DNA of 20,386 nucleotides from an uncultured Alcanivoracaceae bacterium (GTDB taxonomy: Bacteria > Pseudomonadota > Gammaproteobacteria > Pseudomonadales > Alcanivoracaceae): contig CALEAR010000360.1 of assembly GCA_937943665.1 (NCBI GenBank), positions 1 through 20,386 on the forward strand. Direction: 5' to 3'. Each line of letters starts with the position of its first letter. The first letter of the stretch is position 1. This document shows, piece after piece, positions 1 to 7,039 of this stretch. A program made the translations under genes and the position numbers. The notes below the pieces were generated by a model, which was given only the letters and a program-made list of their open reading frames with translations, ran no database searches and was not told the DNA's origin.

Positions 1-1
1 T

Positions 2-820
2 AGCCGCAAAGGCTTTGATTCCTCCGCGGGTGGGGTGCCTAACCCCATATTTCCCGATGATGGCTTGTTATCTCTTCCCATTCCCGATGAACACTCACCC
101 ATTCGCTATGGGGATATTGCTCATGCAGGGGGCACCTTGGGGGAATTGGTGGAAGCATTAACAAACCGCACCTTGTTGGCACACCATGGGGCGCATTTAG
201 ATCCGGATTTGCGCGCAGAGGATTTACCCCGCCTGCCTGGATGGCGGCCCATGCTAGGCCAGCATGGGGCGGCACAAAGCCATTTACAAAATCAGGGGGT
301 GTTTTTATTTTTCACCGTATTCCGGCGCGTGATGTTGAATAAAGGCCAATACCAATGGTTGCCCCAAAGTTCTCCCGTTCACCTGTTATGGGGTTGGTTG
401 CAAGTGGGAGAGGTGTTGGATCTGAACAGTGATACACAGGTGCCTGCGTGGGCGGCTTATCATCCACATTGTTATCGTGAAGCGGCCAATAATATGCTTT
501 ATATGGCAACAGATAAGCTAACACTTCATGGGCAGCAAACTCAGTGGCCTGGGGCTGGTGTGTTTCCCTACTGGCGCTCATCCCTGCAGCTCACCGCGCC
601 CCATAGTACAAAACCCTCGCTTTGGCAGCTGCCCCATTGGTTTTACCCTGAAGCCGGCAAACGGCCATTAACTTATCACGGCAACCTTCAGCGTTGGCAG
701 CGGGAACAAGGATACACCTTGCTGCAATCTGTGTATCGGGGCCAAGAGTTTGTGTTGGATTTAACGGAGTATCCAGAAGGGCAGCAGTGGGTGCGGAAGT
801 TGATAAGTGAGAATGCATAA
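2..820 (+). CDS. Nmad3-domain protein (putative nucleotide-modification-associated), 5' end missing
   Basis: The reading frame is open from base 2, and its first visible residues, SRKGFDSSAGGVPNPIFPDD, are the glycine-rich N-terminal signature I associate with the Nmad3 family (nucleotide modification associated domain 3). The true start therefore lies just left of the window, and the GTG at 35 is internal. About 272 codons are visible, ending at TAA 818-820, and only some ten residues are probably missing. The visible part continues with LLSLPIPDEHSPIRYGDI and ends in a QGYTLLQSVYRGQEFVLD-type segment. Nmad3 was proposed by comparative genomics to belong to enzymes making or handling modified bases in phages, but many chromosomal copies stand alone without known function. 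No modification or restriction partner is visible here, so the role is open. Family assignment is from recall of the motif, not a search. Confidence 0.75.
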   Translation, partial: SRKGFDSSAGGVPNPIFPDDGLLSLPIPDEHSPIRYGDIAHAGGTLGELVEALTNRTLLAHHGAHLDPDLRAEDLPRLPGWRPMLGQHGAAQSHLQNQGVFLFFTVFRRVMLNKGQYQWLPQSSPVHLLWGWLQVGEVLDLNSDTQVPAWAAYHPHCYREAANNMLYMATDKLTLHGQQTQWPGAGVFPYWRSSLQLTAPHSTKPSLWQLPHWFYPEAGKRPLTYHGNLQRWQREQGYTLLQSVYRGQEFVLDLTEYPEGQQWVRKLISENA

Positions 821-853
821 AAAAAGCGCCTGAGTGGTTCACTCAAGCGCTTT
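819..853 (-). terminator. Intrinsic terminator of tRNA-Asn, shared with the end of the Nmad3 gene
   Basis: Arms AAAGCGC (823-829) and GCGCTTT (847-853), extended by TGAGTG/CACTCA (831-836 with 840-845), close on a 3-nt loop with one C/A mismatch. Read on the minus strand, the stem is followed by seven T (complement of A819-825), a strong signal 6 nt beyond the tRNA 3' end. On the plus strand it overlaps the Nmad3 stop codon and is followed by a weaker T-rich stretch, so it may work both ways. Confidence 0.85.
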
Positions 854-858
854 ATGTT

Positions 859-934
859 TGGCTCCGCCTGCTGGGCTCGAACCAGCGACCAATAGATTAA
901 CAGTCTACTGCTCTACCTACTGAGCTAAGGCGGA
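859..934 (-). tRNA. tRNA-Asn (anticodon GUU)
   Basis: The reverse complement folds as a complete 76-nt tRNA. The acceptor stem TCCGCCT pairs perfectly with AGGCGGA, the discriminator is G and CCA is encoded (complement of TGG 859-861). The D arm contains AGCTCAGTAGGTAGAGC. The anticodon loop CTGTTAA carries GTT, and the T arm is GCTGGTTCGAGCCCAGC. GUU reads asparagine codons AAC and AAU. It lies downstream of the aminotransferase gene in the same orientation, but has its own promoter and terminator. Confidence 0.97.
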
Positions 935-951
935 ATGTCGTTGTGGGGCGT

Positions 952-980
952 ATAATAGTGAGCGCTTGGGGTTACGTCAA
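952..980 (-). promoter_or_regulatory. Sigma70-type promoter for tRNA-Asn
   Basis: On the minus strand TTGACG (975-980) and TATTAT (952-957) are separated by exactly 17 bp, placing transcription start near 945, about 11 nt before the mature tRNA 5' end. A perfect 8-bp inverted repeat, GAGCGCTT/AAGCGCTC (960-967 and 979-986), spans the spacer and the upstream edge of the -35 box. Confidence 0.8.
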
Positions 981-1000
981 GCGCTCCTTGGATCGTTCGC

Positions 1001-2188
1001 TTACTTTTTGCCCAATGCCTTACCAATGCGAGCGATGGCCTCTTTTAGTGTGTCTAAACTTATCGCAAAAGAGAGCCTCATGCACCCTGGGGTACCAAAG
1101 GCTGAGCCCGGCACAATGGCCACACCCGCTTCTAAGAAACGCTCCGCTAGGGCCAAATCATCCTCAAGGCCTAAGTCCTTAATGGCTTGGTTGAAATCAG
1201 CGAAGGCGTAAAAGGTACCATCGCCCGCTAAGCAGGTAACACCGGGCAAATCGTTTAAGGCGGCCACCACATAATCATGGCGCTCCTTAAAGGCTTTGAG
1301 CATATCTTTCACGCATTCGTTGCCGCCTCTTAGTGCCGCTTCCGCTGCCTCTTGGCCAATGGAAGAAGGGTTGGACGTACTTTGGCTTTGTACTTTTGCC
1401 ATGGCACTAATAAGTTCAGCGGGGCCTGCGCAGTAACCAATGCGCCAACCTGTCATGCTGTAAGCTTTAGATACACCATTTAAAACCACGGTGCGCTCAT
1501 ACAGTTCAGGGGTGGTGTTTACAATATTTACGAAGGGGGCTTCCGTCCACAAAATGTGTTCGTACATATCATCGGTGGCAATAAACACCTGGGGATGGCG
1601 CAATAGCACTTCACCTAAGGCCGCTAACTCTTCACGGGTATAGGCCATGCCCGAAGGGTTCGAAGGGCTATTAATCATGAACAGGCGGGTTTTAGGGGTA
1701 ATGGCCGCTTCAAGCTGCTCAGGGGTTACCTTAAAATTTTGTGTTACATCGGTTTCGATAAACACAGGGGTGGCACCGGCCACTAAAGCAATATCGGGGT
1801 AAGATACCCAATACGGTGCAGGAATAATCACCTCATCGCCATGGTTGAGCAGTGCTAGTGCTAGGTTAAAAATGCTTTGTTTGCCCCCAGTGGAAACCAA
1901 AATTTGCTCGGCGCTGTAGCTGAGGTTGTTTTCGCGCTCAAACTTCTCCACGATAGCTTGTTTAAGGCTTGGGGTACCACCCACAGCGGTGTATTTGGTT
2001 TTGCCAGCTTCAATGGCCGCTATGGCGGCTTGTTTAATGTGCTCAGGCGTATCAAAATCGGGTTCACCCACGCTTAAGCTAATAATATCTTTACCTTGGG
2101 CTCTAAGCTCTGCTGCCTTGCCATTCACAGCGAGGGTGGGAGAGGGTTTAATGCGATTAACGCGTTGGGAAAGCTGCAAATCTGCCAT
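1001..2188 (-). CDS. aspC: Pyridoxal-phosphate class I aminotransferase, aspartate aminotransferase type
   Basis: Encodes 395 residues from the ATG at 2188, chosen because GAGGAGC lies 5 nt upstream; a longer frame from a GTG at 2221 has no such site. The product resembles the Ib-subgroup aspartate aminotransferases: N-terminal segment MADLQLSQRVNRIKPSPT, substrate-loop region SVGEPDFDTP (about 39-48), NSPSNPSG (about 173-180), and the PLP-lysine region NGVSKAYSMTGWRIGY with Lys241. The expected reaction is reversible transfer of the amino group between aspartate and 2-oxoglutarate in the cytoplasm; related family members use aromatic amino acids or prephenate, so substrate range is inferred. 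The gene is divergent from uvrB across 96 bp, an arrangement I recall from Pseudomonas. No separate terminator with a T run precedes the downstream tRNA, so some read-through into it is possible. Confidence 0.92.
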   Translation of the reverse strand: MADLQLSQRVNRIKPSPTLAVNGKAAELRAQGKDIISLSVGEPDFDTPEHIKQAAIAAIEAGKTKYTAVGGTPSLKQAIVEKFERENNLSYSAEQILVSTGGKQSIFNLALALLNHGDEVIIPAPYWVSYPDIALVAGATPVFIETDVTQNFKVTPEQLEAAITPKTRLFMINSPSNPSGMAYTREELAALGEVLLRHPQVFIATDDMYEHILWTEAPFVNIVNTTPELYERTVVLNGVSKAYSMTGWRIGYCAGPAELISAMAKVQSQSTSNPSSIGQEAAEAALRGGNECVKDMLKAFKERHDYVVAALNDLPGVTCLAGDGTFYAFADFNQAIKDLGLEDDLALAERFLEAGVAIVPGSAFGTPGCMRLSFAISLDTLKEAIARIGKALGKK

Positions 2189-2255
2189 TTGCTCCTCGTT
2201 TGTTCGAGTGATAGTTTGCACGCACCTTGCTTGCAGCGCGTAGGGAAGAAGTTCG

Positions 2256-2284
2256 ATTCTACCTGATTATTAGGGTTTATTTAA
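2256..2284 (-). promoter_or_regulatory. Possible promoter of the aminotransferase gene
   Basis: On the minus strand, TTAAAT (2279-2284) and TAGAAT (2256-2261, five of six consensus bases) are 17 bp apart. The -35 box is poor and abuts the divergent uvrB start codon. It would give a 5' leader of about 60 nt. No convincing plus-strand promoter for uvrB was found in the same 96-bp gap. Confidence 0.35.
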
Positions 2285-4324
2285 ATGCTCGAAGATGTTC
2301 CAGAAGCTGGTTTTGAATTAGTGGCCCCCTATGCACCAGCAGGGGACCAACCTAAAGCCATTGCCCAGTTAGTGGAAGGCATAAACGATGGATTATTGCA
2401 TCAAACCCTGTTGGGGGTAACTGGATCAGGGAAAACCTTCACCGTGGCGAATGTGATTCAGCAGGTGCAAAGGCCCACCATTGTGATGGCGCCCAACAAA
2501 ACCCTGGCCGCTCAGCTTTATAGTGAGTTTAAAGAATTCTTTCCTCACAATGCGGTGGAATACTTCGTTTCTTACTATGATTACTACCAGCCTGAAGCCT
2601 ATGTGCCTGCTTCGGATACCTTTATTGAAAAAGATGCCTCGGTGAATGAGCACATTGAGCAAATGCGCCTTTCTGCCACTAAGGCCTTATTGGAACGCCG
2701 CGATACCATCATTGTGGCCACCGTATCTGCCATTTATGGTTTAGGGGATCCTAAGAGTTACCACGCCATGGTGCTGCACCTGGTGCGGGGCGATGTGGTG
2801 GATCAGCGGGATATTTTGCGCCGTTTGGCGGAGCTGCAATACACCCGCAACGAAATGGATTTTCGCCGTGGTACTTACCGTGTGCGCGGGGATGTGATTG
2901 ATATTTTCCCCGCTGATGAGGATAGCCAAGCGGTGCGGGTGGAGCTTTTTGATGATGAGGTGGATAGCCTTAGTGTGTTTGATCCTCTCACGGGCGAAGT
3001 GCTTAAGCGTGTTAGCCGCATTACCATTTTCCCTAAGAGCCACTATGTGACCCCGCGTGAAGTGGTGCTTGAGGCCATTGAGAAAATTGAAGTGGAGTTA
3101 GAAGAACGCCTTGAGGAGCTGAAGCGGCAGGGCAAATTGGTGGAGGCTCAGCGCCTAGAGCAACGTACCCGTTATGATGTGGAAATGTTGCAAGAGCTAG
3201 GTTTTTGTAACGGGGTGGAAAACTATTCTCGGCTGTTTTCTGGACGTGCGCCAGGGGAGCCACCGCCCACCTTGTTCGATTATTTACCCGATGATGCGCT
3301 CTTGGTGGTGGATGAATCTCACGTTTCCATTCCTCAAATTGGTGGCATGTACAAAGGAGATCGCTCGCGCAAAGAAACTTTGGTGAACTTTGGCTTCCGT
3401 TTGCCCTCAGCACTAGATAACCGCCCGTTAAAATTTGAAGAGTGGGAGCAACTAGCGCCACAAATGATTTTTGTTTCCGCCACTCCAGGAGATTACGAGG
3501 AAAAACATTCTGGCCAGGTGGTGGAGCAAGTGGTGCGCCCTACGGGTTTATTAGACCCCAACATCGAGGTGCGGCCCGCAGATACACAAGTGGATGATGT
3601 ATTGGGCGAAATCACCTTTGCCGTGGAGAAAAACCAGCGGGTGCTTATTACGGTGCTTACCAAGCGCATGGCGGAGGACCTCACCGAGTTTTTGGATGAG
3701 CACGGTGTGCGTGTGCGTTATTTGCATTCAGATATTGATACCGTGGAGCGGGTGGAAATTATACGGGATTTACGCAAGGGGGAGTTTGATGTGCTGGTGG
3801 GCATTAACCTCTTGCGAGAGGGGCTTGATATGCCGGAAGTGGCCTTGGTGGCCATTTTTGATGCGGATAAAGAGGGCTTTTTACGGGCGGAACGTTCTTT
3901 GATTCAAACCATTGGCCGTGCTGCGCGTAACCTTGAGGGCCGTGCTATTTTGTATGCCAACCGCATTACTGGCTCCATGGAACGGGCCATTGAAGAAACA
4001 GAACGTCGTCGTGCCAAACAGAAAGCCTTTAACGAGGCCCATGGCATTACCCCACAGGCGTTGAATAAGTCCATTCGCGATATTCTTGAGGAAACCTATA
4101 GCAGTGGTGCGAGCGCGGCCACTCGCCGTGGCGGGAGCCGTCAGCGTTTGGTGGCGGAAGAGGCTGCTGACTTTGAAGTGGCATTGGATCCGAGTAAGGT
4201 GGCAGCAGAAATTAAGCGCCTCGAAGAAAAGATGATGCAACACGCGCGGGATTTAGAGTTCGAAGAGGCCGCTGAGGTACGGGATCGCATTAAGCGTTTA
4301 CGGGAAAGGGCCTTTATTCAGTGA
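2285..4324 (+). CDS. uvrB: UvrABC system protein B (excinuclease subunit UvrB)
   Basis: At 679 residues it is full length for UvrB. The N-terminal [16 protein letters not shown] motif is followed by Walker A GVTGSGKT (44-51). The Tyr-rich beta-hairpin region (about 97-130, [13 protein letters not shown]) inserts between the DNA strands and locks the lesion. The Walker B/DEAD-type motif is DESH (343-346). The helicase C-terminal motifs include [12 protein letters not shown] and IGRAARN, and a terminal UVR motif (about 636-671, [22 protein letters not shown]) is the contact for UvrC. UvrB takes damaged DNA from UvrA and recruits UvrC in nucleotide excision repair. The ATG at 2285 is accepted on homology; the upstream GGG-containing ribosome site is weak. 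I see no canonical SOS box (CTGT-N8-ACAG) in the 96 bp upstream. Confidence 0.97.
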   Translation: MLEDVPEAGFELVAPYAPAGDQPKAIAQLVEGINDGLLHQTLLGVTGSGKTFTVANVIQQVQRPTIVMAPNKTLAAQLYSEFKEFFPHNAVEYFVSYYDYYQPEAYVPASDTFIEKDASVNEHIEQMRLSATKALLERRDTIIVATVSAIYGLGDPKSYHAMVLHLVRGDVVDQRDILRRLAELQYTRNEMDFRRGTYRVRGDVIDIFPADEDSQAVRVELFDDEVDSLSVFDPLTGEVLKRVSRITIFPKSHYVTPREVVLEAIEKIEVELEERLEELKRQGKLVEAQRLEQRTRYDVEMLQELGFCNGVENYSRLFSGRAPGEPPPTLFDYLPDDALLVVDESHVSIPQIGGMYKGDRSRKETLVNFGFRLPSALDNRPLKFEEWEQLAPQMIFVSATPGDYEEKHSGQVVEQVVRPTGLLDPNIEVRPADTQVDDVLGEITFAVEKNQRVLITVLTKRMAEDLTEFLDEHGVRVRYLHSDIDTVERVEIIRDLRKGEFDVLVGINLLREGLDMPEVALVAIFDADKEGFLRAERSLIQTIGRAARNLEGRAILYANRITGSMERAIEETERRRAKQKAFNEAHGITPQALNKSIRDILEETYSSGASAATRRGGSRQRLVAEEAADFEVALDPSKVAAEIKRLEEKMMQHARDLEFEEAAEVRDRIKRLRERAFIQ

Positions 4325-4334
4325 GTCAGAAAGG

Positions 4335-4357
4335 GGCGCTGAGGCATTCTCAGCGCC
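4335..4357. terminator. Hairpin between convergent uvrB and grxD
   Basis: A perfect 9-bp stem, GGCGCTGAG/CTCAGCGCC, with a 5-nt loop GCATT lies 10 nt after the uvrB stop and 6 nt beyond the grxD stop. Neither side has a T run, so it may act as a bidirectional transcript-end barrier or 3' stabiliser rather than a classical intrinsic terminator. Confidence 0.55.
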
Positions 4358-4363
4358 AAGGCA

Positions 4364-4687
4364 TTATTGCTGATCGGGAATATCCGCTAACAGCTCAGCA
4401 AGCTCACCGCTTTGCTGCATTTCCAACATGATATCGCTACCACCCACAAGCTCACCCTTCACCCATAATTGTGGGAAGGTGGGCCAGTTACCGTATTTGG
4501 GAAGGTGAGTGCGAATTTCAGGTGCATCGAGTACATTCACATAGGCAAATGGCTTGCCAATGGCACTCATAACTTCCACGGCTCGTGCAGAAAAACCGCA
4601 CTGTGGAAACTGTGGCGACCCTTTCATGTAGAGCACCACAGGATTCTGTTCCACCTGTTGGCGGATGATTTCCATAATATCGTCCAT
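4364..4687 (-). CDS. grxD: Monothiol glutaredoxin, Grx4 type
   Basis: A 107-residue single-domain monothiol glutaredoxin. It has the diagnostic CGFS active site (Cys30-Ser33) preceded by Lys22 in YMKGSPQFPQ, then WPTFPQLWVKGELVGGSDI, which supplies the cis-proline and glycine pair that bind glutathione. Proteins of this class bind a [2Fe-2S] cluster between two subunits with glutathione and move or store iron-sulfur clusters, often with BolA partners. The ATG at 4687 gives a standard length; a second in-frame ATG four codons on (4675) is an alternative, since neither has a strong ribosome site. It ends convergently with uvrB and starts divergently from argD. Its iron-sulfur role fits a window rich in iron genes, but the position is likely coincidental. 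Confidence 0.96.
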   Translation of the reverse strand: MDDIMEIIRQQVEQNPVVLYMKGSPQFPQCGFSARAVEVMSAIGKPFAYVNVLDAPEIRTHLPKYGNWPTFPQLWVKGELVGGSDIMLEMQQSGELAELLADIPDQQ

Positions 4688-4723
4688 AGATTTAACCCAT
4701 GTCAGTGAATTTTCTTCGCGTTG

Positions 4724-4732
4724 AGTGTAGCA
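4724..4732 (-). promoter_or_regulatory. Possible extended -10 promoter of grxD
   Basis: The minus strand reads TTGCTACACT, an extended -10 (TGC followed by TACACT, 4724-4729), with no recognisable -35 box at 16-18 bp. Start would be near 4717, leaving a leader of about 30 nt. The same TACACT with a preceding TGG occurs before the RND exporter. Confidence 0.4.
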
Positions 4733-4773
4733 ATCTTACTGCTCAAGGGCCATGTTTTTACGCCTTTCATCCA

Positions 4774-4802
4774 TTGCACCCTATGGCGCAGACGGCTATA
4801 GT
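4774..4802 (+). promoter_or_regulatory. Probable promoter of argD-argF
   Basis: TTGCAC (4774-4779) and TATAGT (4797-4802, five of six consensus bases) are separated by 17 bp. Transcription would start near 4809, giving a leader of about 72 nt before the argD ATG that begins with the hairpin at 4813-4831. Confidence 0.5.
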
Positions 4803-4812
4803 TAAAACTGCT

Positions 4813-4841
4813 CGGCAGCCTAGTGCTGCCGTTCTTCTTTT
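4813..4841 (+). terminator. Terminator-like hairpin in the argD leader
   Basis: A perfect 7-bp stem, CGGCAGC (4813-4819) with GCTGCCG (4825-4831), loop CTAGT, is followed directly by TTCTTCTTTT. It sits between the predicted promoter and argD and would be met within the first 35 transcribed bases. It may end an upstream transcript, act as an attenuator, or simply be a stable 5' stem. No leader peptide or ARG box is recognisable. Confidence 0.5.
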
Positions 4842-4880
4842 AAGCATCTTTATTCCAATAACTTCAGCACTCAGGTTGAG

Positions 4881-6068
4881 ATGAACGATATGTATTTAAT
4901 GCCTACCTATGCTAGGCAGCCCCTAACATTTACTCGTGGTGAAGGCATCTGGTTGTATGACACCCAAGGAGATGCCTATTTGGATGCCGTTTCTGGCGTG
5001 GGTGTGTGTGGCTTAGGACATAGCCATCCTGAGCTTGTGAAAGTGATGCAAGAACAAGCTGCTACCTTGGTGCACACGTCCAACCTTTATCATATCCAAC
5101 ACCAACAGCAGTTAGCCGAAAAACTCTGCCGTTTAAGTGGTATGGAGCGTGTGTTTTTTGGCAACTCGGGTGCTGAAGCCAATGAGGCGGCGATCAAACT
5201 AGCGCGCCTTTATGGCCATAATAGAGGTATTGAGTTACCCACCGTGGTGGTATTAGAAAAATCCTTCCATGGGCGCACCTTGGCCACCTTGAGCGCCACG
5301 GGAAATGCCGCTGTGCAAGCGGGTTTTGGCCCCTTAGTGGAAGGGTTTGTGCGAGTGCCATGGAACGATGTTGAGGCCGTGCGCCACGCCGTGGAGGAAA
5401 ACCCTAATGTGGTGGCCGTGTTTGTGGAGCCCATTCAAGGGGAAGGCGGTGTGCACGTGCCGGCAGAGGATTATTTATCTCGCCTGCGGGCTCTGTGCGA
5501 TGAGCACGAACTCCTGCTAATGCTCGATGAAGTGCAAACCGGTAATGGCCGTACTGGGGATTATTTTGCCTGTATGGGCGCTGGGGTTACCCCTGATGTG
5601 CTCACCACCGCTAAGGGCTTGGGCAATGGTTTTCCCATTGGCGCTTGCTTGGTGGCAGGTCGTGCTACGGATTTATTCGGCCCAGGCAACCATGGCAGCA
5701 CCTATGGCGGCAACCCCTTAGGTTGTGCTGTGGGAGAGGCGGTGGTGGATACCTTGGTGAACCAAGTATTGCCAGAGGTTCCCGCCCGCGGAGAGTACTT
5801 ACGTGAGAGCCTCCGTAAGCAGTTGAGTCATCATCCCTTCTTTGTGGAGGTGAGAGGCAAGGGCTTAATGGTGGGCATTGAGTTAAATCAGGCTTGCGGT
5901 GCCATGGTGGATTTAGCCCGTGAGCAAAAATTATTGGTGAACGTTACTGGTGGTAATGTGGTGCGCTTATTGCCACCGCTTATTATGACCGAAGACGAGA
6001 TTGATCAGTTGGTGCAACGTTTGGCCTTGGCCATGGATGCATTTGCGAAACAGCTGGAGGAAGCATGA
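4881..6068 (+). CDS. argD: Acetylornithine aminotransferase (class III PLP aminotransferase)
   Basis: A 395-residue class III aminotransferase. Visible motifs are the N-terminal [31 protein letters not shown] (about 37-50), the cofactor-phosphate site [10 protein letters not shown] (95-104), [29 protein letters not shown] (215-226), and the Schiff-base lysine Lys245 in [13 protein letters not shown]. ArgD converts N-acetylglutamate semialdehyde to N-acetylornithine using glutamate in arginine synthesis, and often also serves as succinyldiaminopimelate aminotransferase in lysine synthesis. The next gene, argF, overlaps it by 4 bp and acts later in the same pathway, which supports ArgD over other class III enzymes such as the catabolic AstC or ornithine transaminase. 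The ATG at 4881 is used; further ATGs at codons 4 and 7 are possible because the ribosome site is weak. Confidence 0.93.
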   Translation: MNDMYLMPTYARQPLTFTRGEGIWLYDTQGDAYLDAVSGVGVCGLGHSHPELVKVMQEQAATLVHTSNLYHIQHQQQLAEKLCRLSGMERVFFGNSGAEANEAAIKLARLYGHNRGIELPTVVVLEKSFHGRTLATLSATGNAAVQAGFGPLVEGFVRVPWNDVEAVRHAVEENPNVVAVFVEPIQGEGGVHVPAEDYLSRLRALCDEHELLLMLDEVQTGNGRTGDYFACMGAGVTPDVLTTAKGLGNGFPIGACLVAGRATDLFGPGNHGSTYGGNPLGCAVGEAVVDTLVNQVLPEVPARGEYLRESLRKQLSHHPFFVEVRGKGLMVGIELNQACGAMVDLAREQKLLVNVTGGNVVRLLPPLIMTEDEIDQLVQRLALAMDAFAKQLEEA

Positions 6069-6976
6069 GCCCTCGCCACTTTTTAACCCTGCGTGATTTA
6101 AGCAAAGAAGAGTTAGGCTACCTAATTCAACGTGCTATTGAGCTGAAAACCATGTTGCGCAATGGCCAACGCCATGAGCCCCTGCGTGGCAAAACCTTGG
6201 GTATGATTTTTGAGAAAGCCTCCACGCGTACCCGTGTTTCCTTTGAAACCGGTATGACGCAGTTTGGCGGTGCTAGCATTTTCCTTTCTCCTCGAGATAC
6301 GCAACTTGGCCGTTGCGAGCCCATTGAAACTTCCGCTCGTGTGCTTTCTCGCATGGTGGATGCCATCATGATCCGCACCTTTGAACACAGCAAGGTGGAA
6401 CTGTTTGCCGAGTATTCTCAGGTGCCCGTGATTAATGCCCTAAGCGATGATTATCATCCTTGTCAGCTATTGGCGGATATTCAAACGTTTACGGAATATC
6501 GTGGCAGCATTAAGGGCAAAAAAGTGGTGTGGGTAGGCGATGGCAATAACATGTGCAATTCCTACATGGAAGCCGCTGCCCAATTCGATTTTGAACTCGT
6601 GGTGAGCGGCCCAGAAAACTATGATCCCCCACAAGCCTTGCAGAAGGAGTTTGCCAGCCACGTGAGCTTGGAACGGGATCTCAATAAAGCCGTTGAAGGT
6701 GCCCACTTAATTGTTACCGATGTGTGGGCCTCTATGGGCCAGGAGGAAGAGCAAGCTAAGCGAGCCAAAGCCTTTGCGGAGTATCAAGTTACCCGTGAGC
6801 TATTGGATGCTGCCCATGAAGAGGTGCTCTTTATGCACTGTTTGCCAGCCCACCGTGGTGAGGAAATTAGCCACGATTTGCTGGATGACCCACGTGCTGT
6901 GGTGTGGGATGAAGCGGAAAACCGCTTGCATGCACAAAAAGCGTTGCTTGAGTTTTTAATGGTGGGGAACCACTAA
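6065..6976 (+). CDS. argF: Ornithine carbamoyltransferase, anabolic
   Basis: At 303 residues it has the usual size. The carbamoyl-phosphate motif STRTR is at 53-57, HPCQLLAD at 131-138, the ornithine-side DVWASMGQE at 219-227, and the [10 protein letters not shown] loop with its conserved cysteine at 258-267. The enzyme joins carbamoyl phosphate and ornithine to give citrulline in the cytoplasm. The ATG overlaps the argD stop (ATGA) and has a strong GGAGGAAGC ribosome site inside argD, so the two genes are translationally coupled. The short length and the pairing with argD indicate the biosynthetic rather than the catabolic (arcB) enzyme. A strong terminator follows 17 bp after the stop. Confidence 0.96.
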   Translation: MSPRHFLTLRDLSKEELGYLIQRAIELKTMLRNGQRHEPLRGKTLGMIFEKASTRTRVSFETGMTQFGGASIFLSPRDTQLGRCEPIETSARVLSRMVDAIMIRTFEHSKVELFAEYSQVPVINALSDDYHPCQLLADIQTFTEYRGSIKGKKVVWVGDGNNMCNSYMEAAAQFDFELVVSGPENYDPPQALQKEFASHVSLERDLNKAVEGAHLIVTDVWASMGQEEEQAKRAKAFAEYQVTRELLDAAHEEVLFMHCLPAHRGEEISHDLLDDPRAVVWDEAENRLHAQKALLEFLMVGNH

Positions 6977-6993
6977 GCAGCAAGCAAAAAATA

Positions 6994-7028
6994 CCCCAAT
7001 CGGTGTGGTTGCCGATTGGGGTTTTTTT
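6994..7028. terminator. Strong bidirectional terminator between argF and the RND exporter
   Basis: A perfect 10-bp stem, CCCCAATCGG (6994-7003) with CCGATTGGGG (7012-7021), 8-nt loop, is followed by seven T on the plus strand. On the minus strand it is followed by TATTTTTT, so it can serve both convergent genes. Confidence 0.92.
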
Positions 7029-7039
7029 ATGCCTGTATG

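Noticed and set aside
2189..2284. LexA (SOS) box upstream of uvrB
   Set aside because: E. coli uvrB has one, so I looked for CTGT-N8-ACAG; only an isolated CTG at 2263-2266 is present without a matching half-site.
3033..3461. 142-codon minus-strand frame inside uvrB
   Set aside because: It is fully antisense to conserved UvrB coding sequence, has no recognisable domain or ribosome site, and is explained as a codon-bias shadow.
4699..4884. 61-codon plus-strand frame covering the argD promoter and leader
   Set aside because: It overlaps the predicted promoter and hairpin, has a low-complexity, unrecognisable product and no good ribosome site; it was also considered as an argD leader peptide, but lacks arginine runs.
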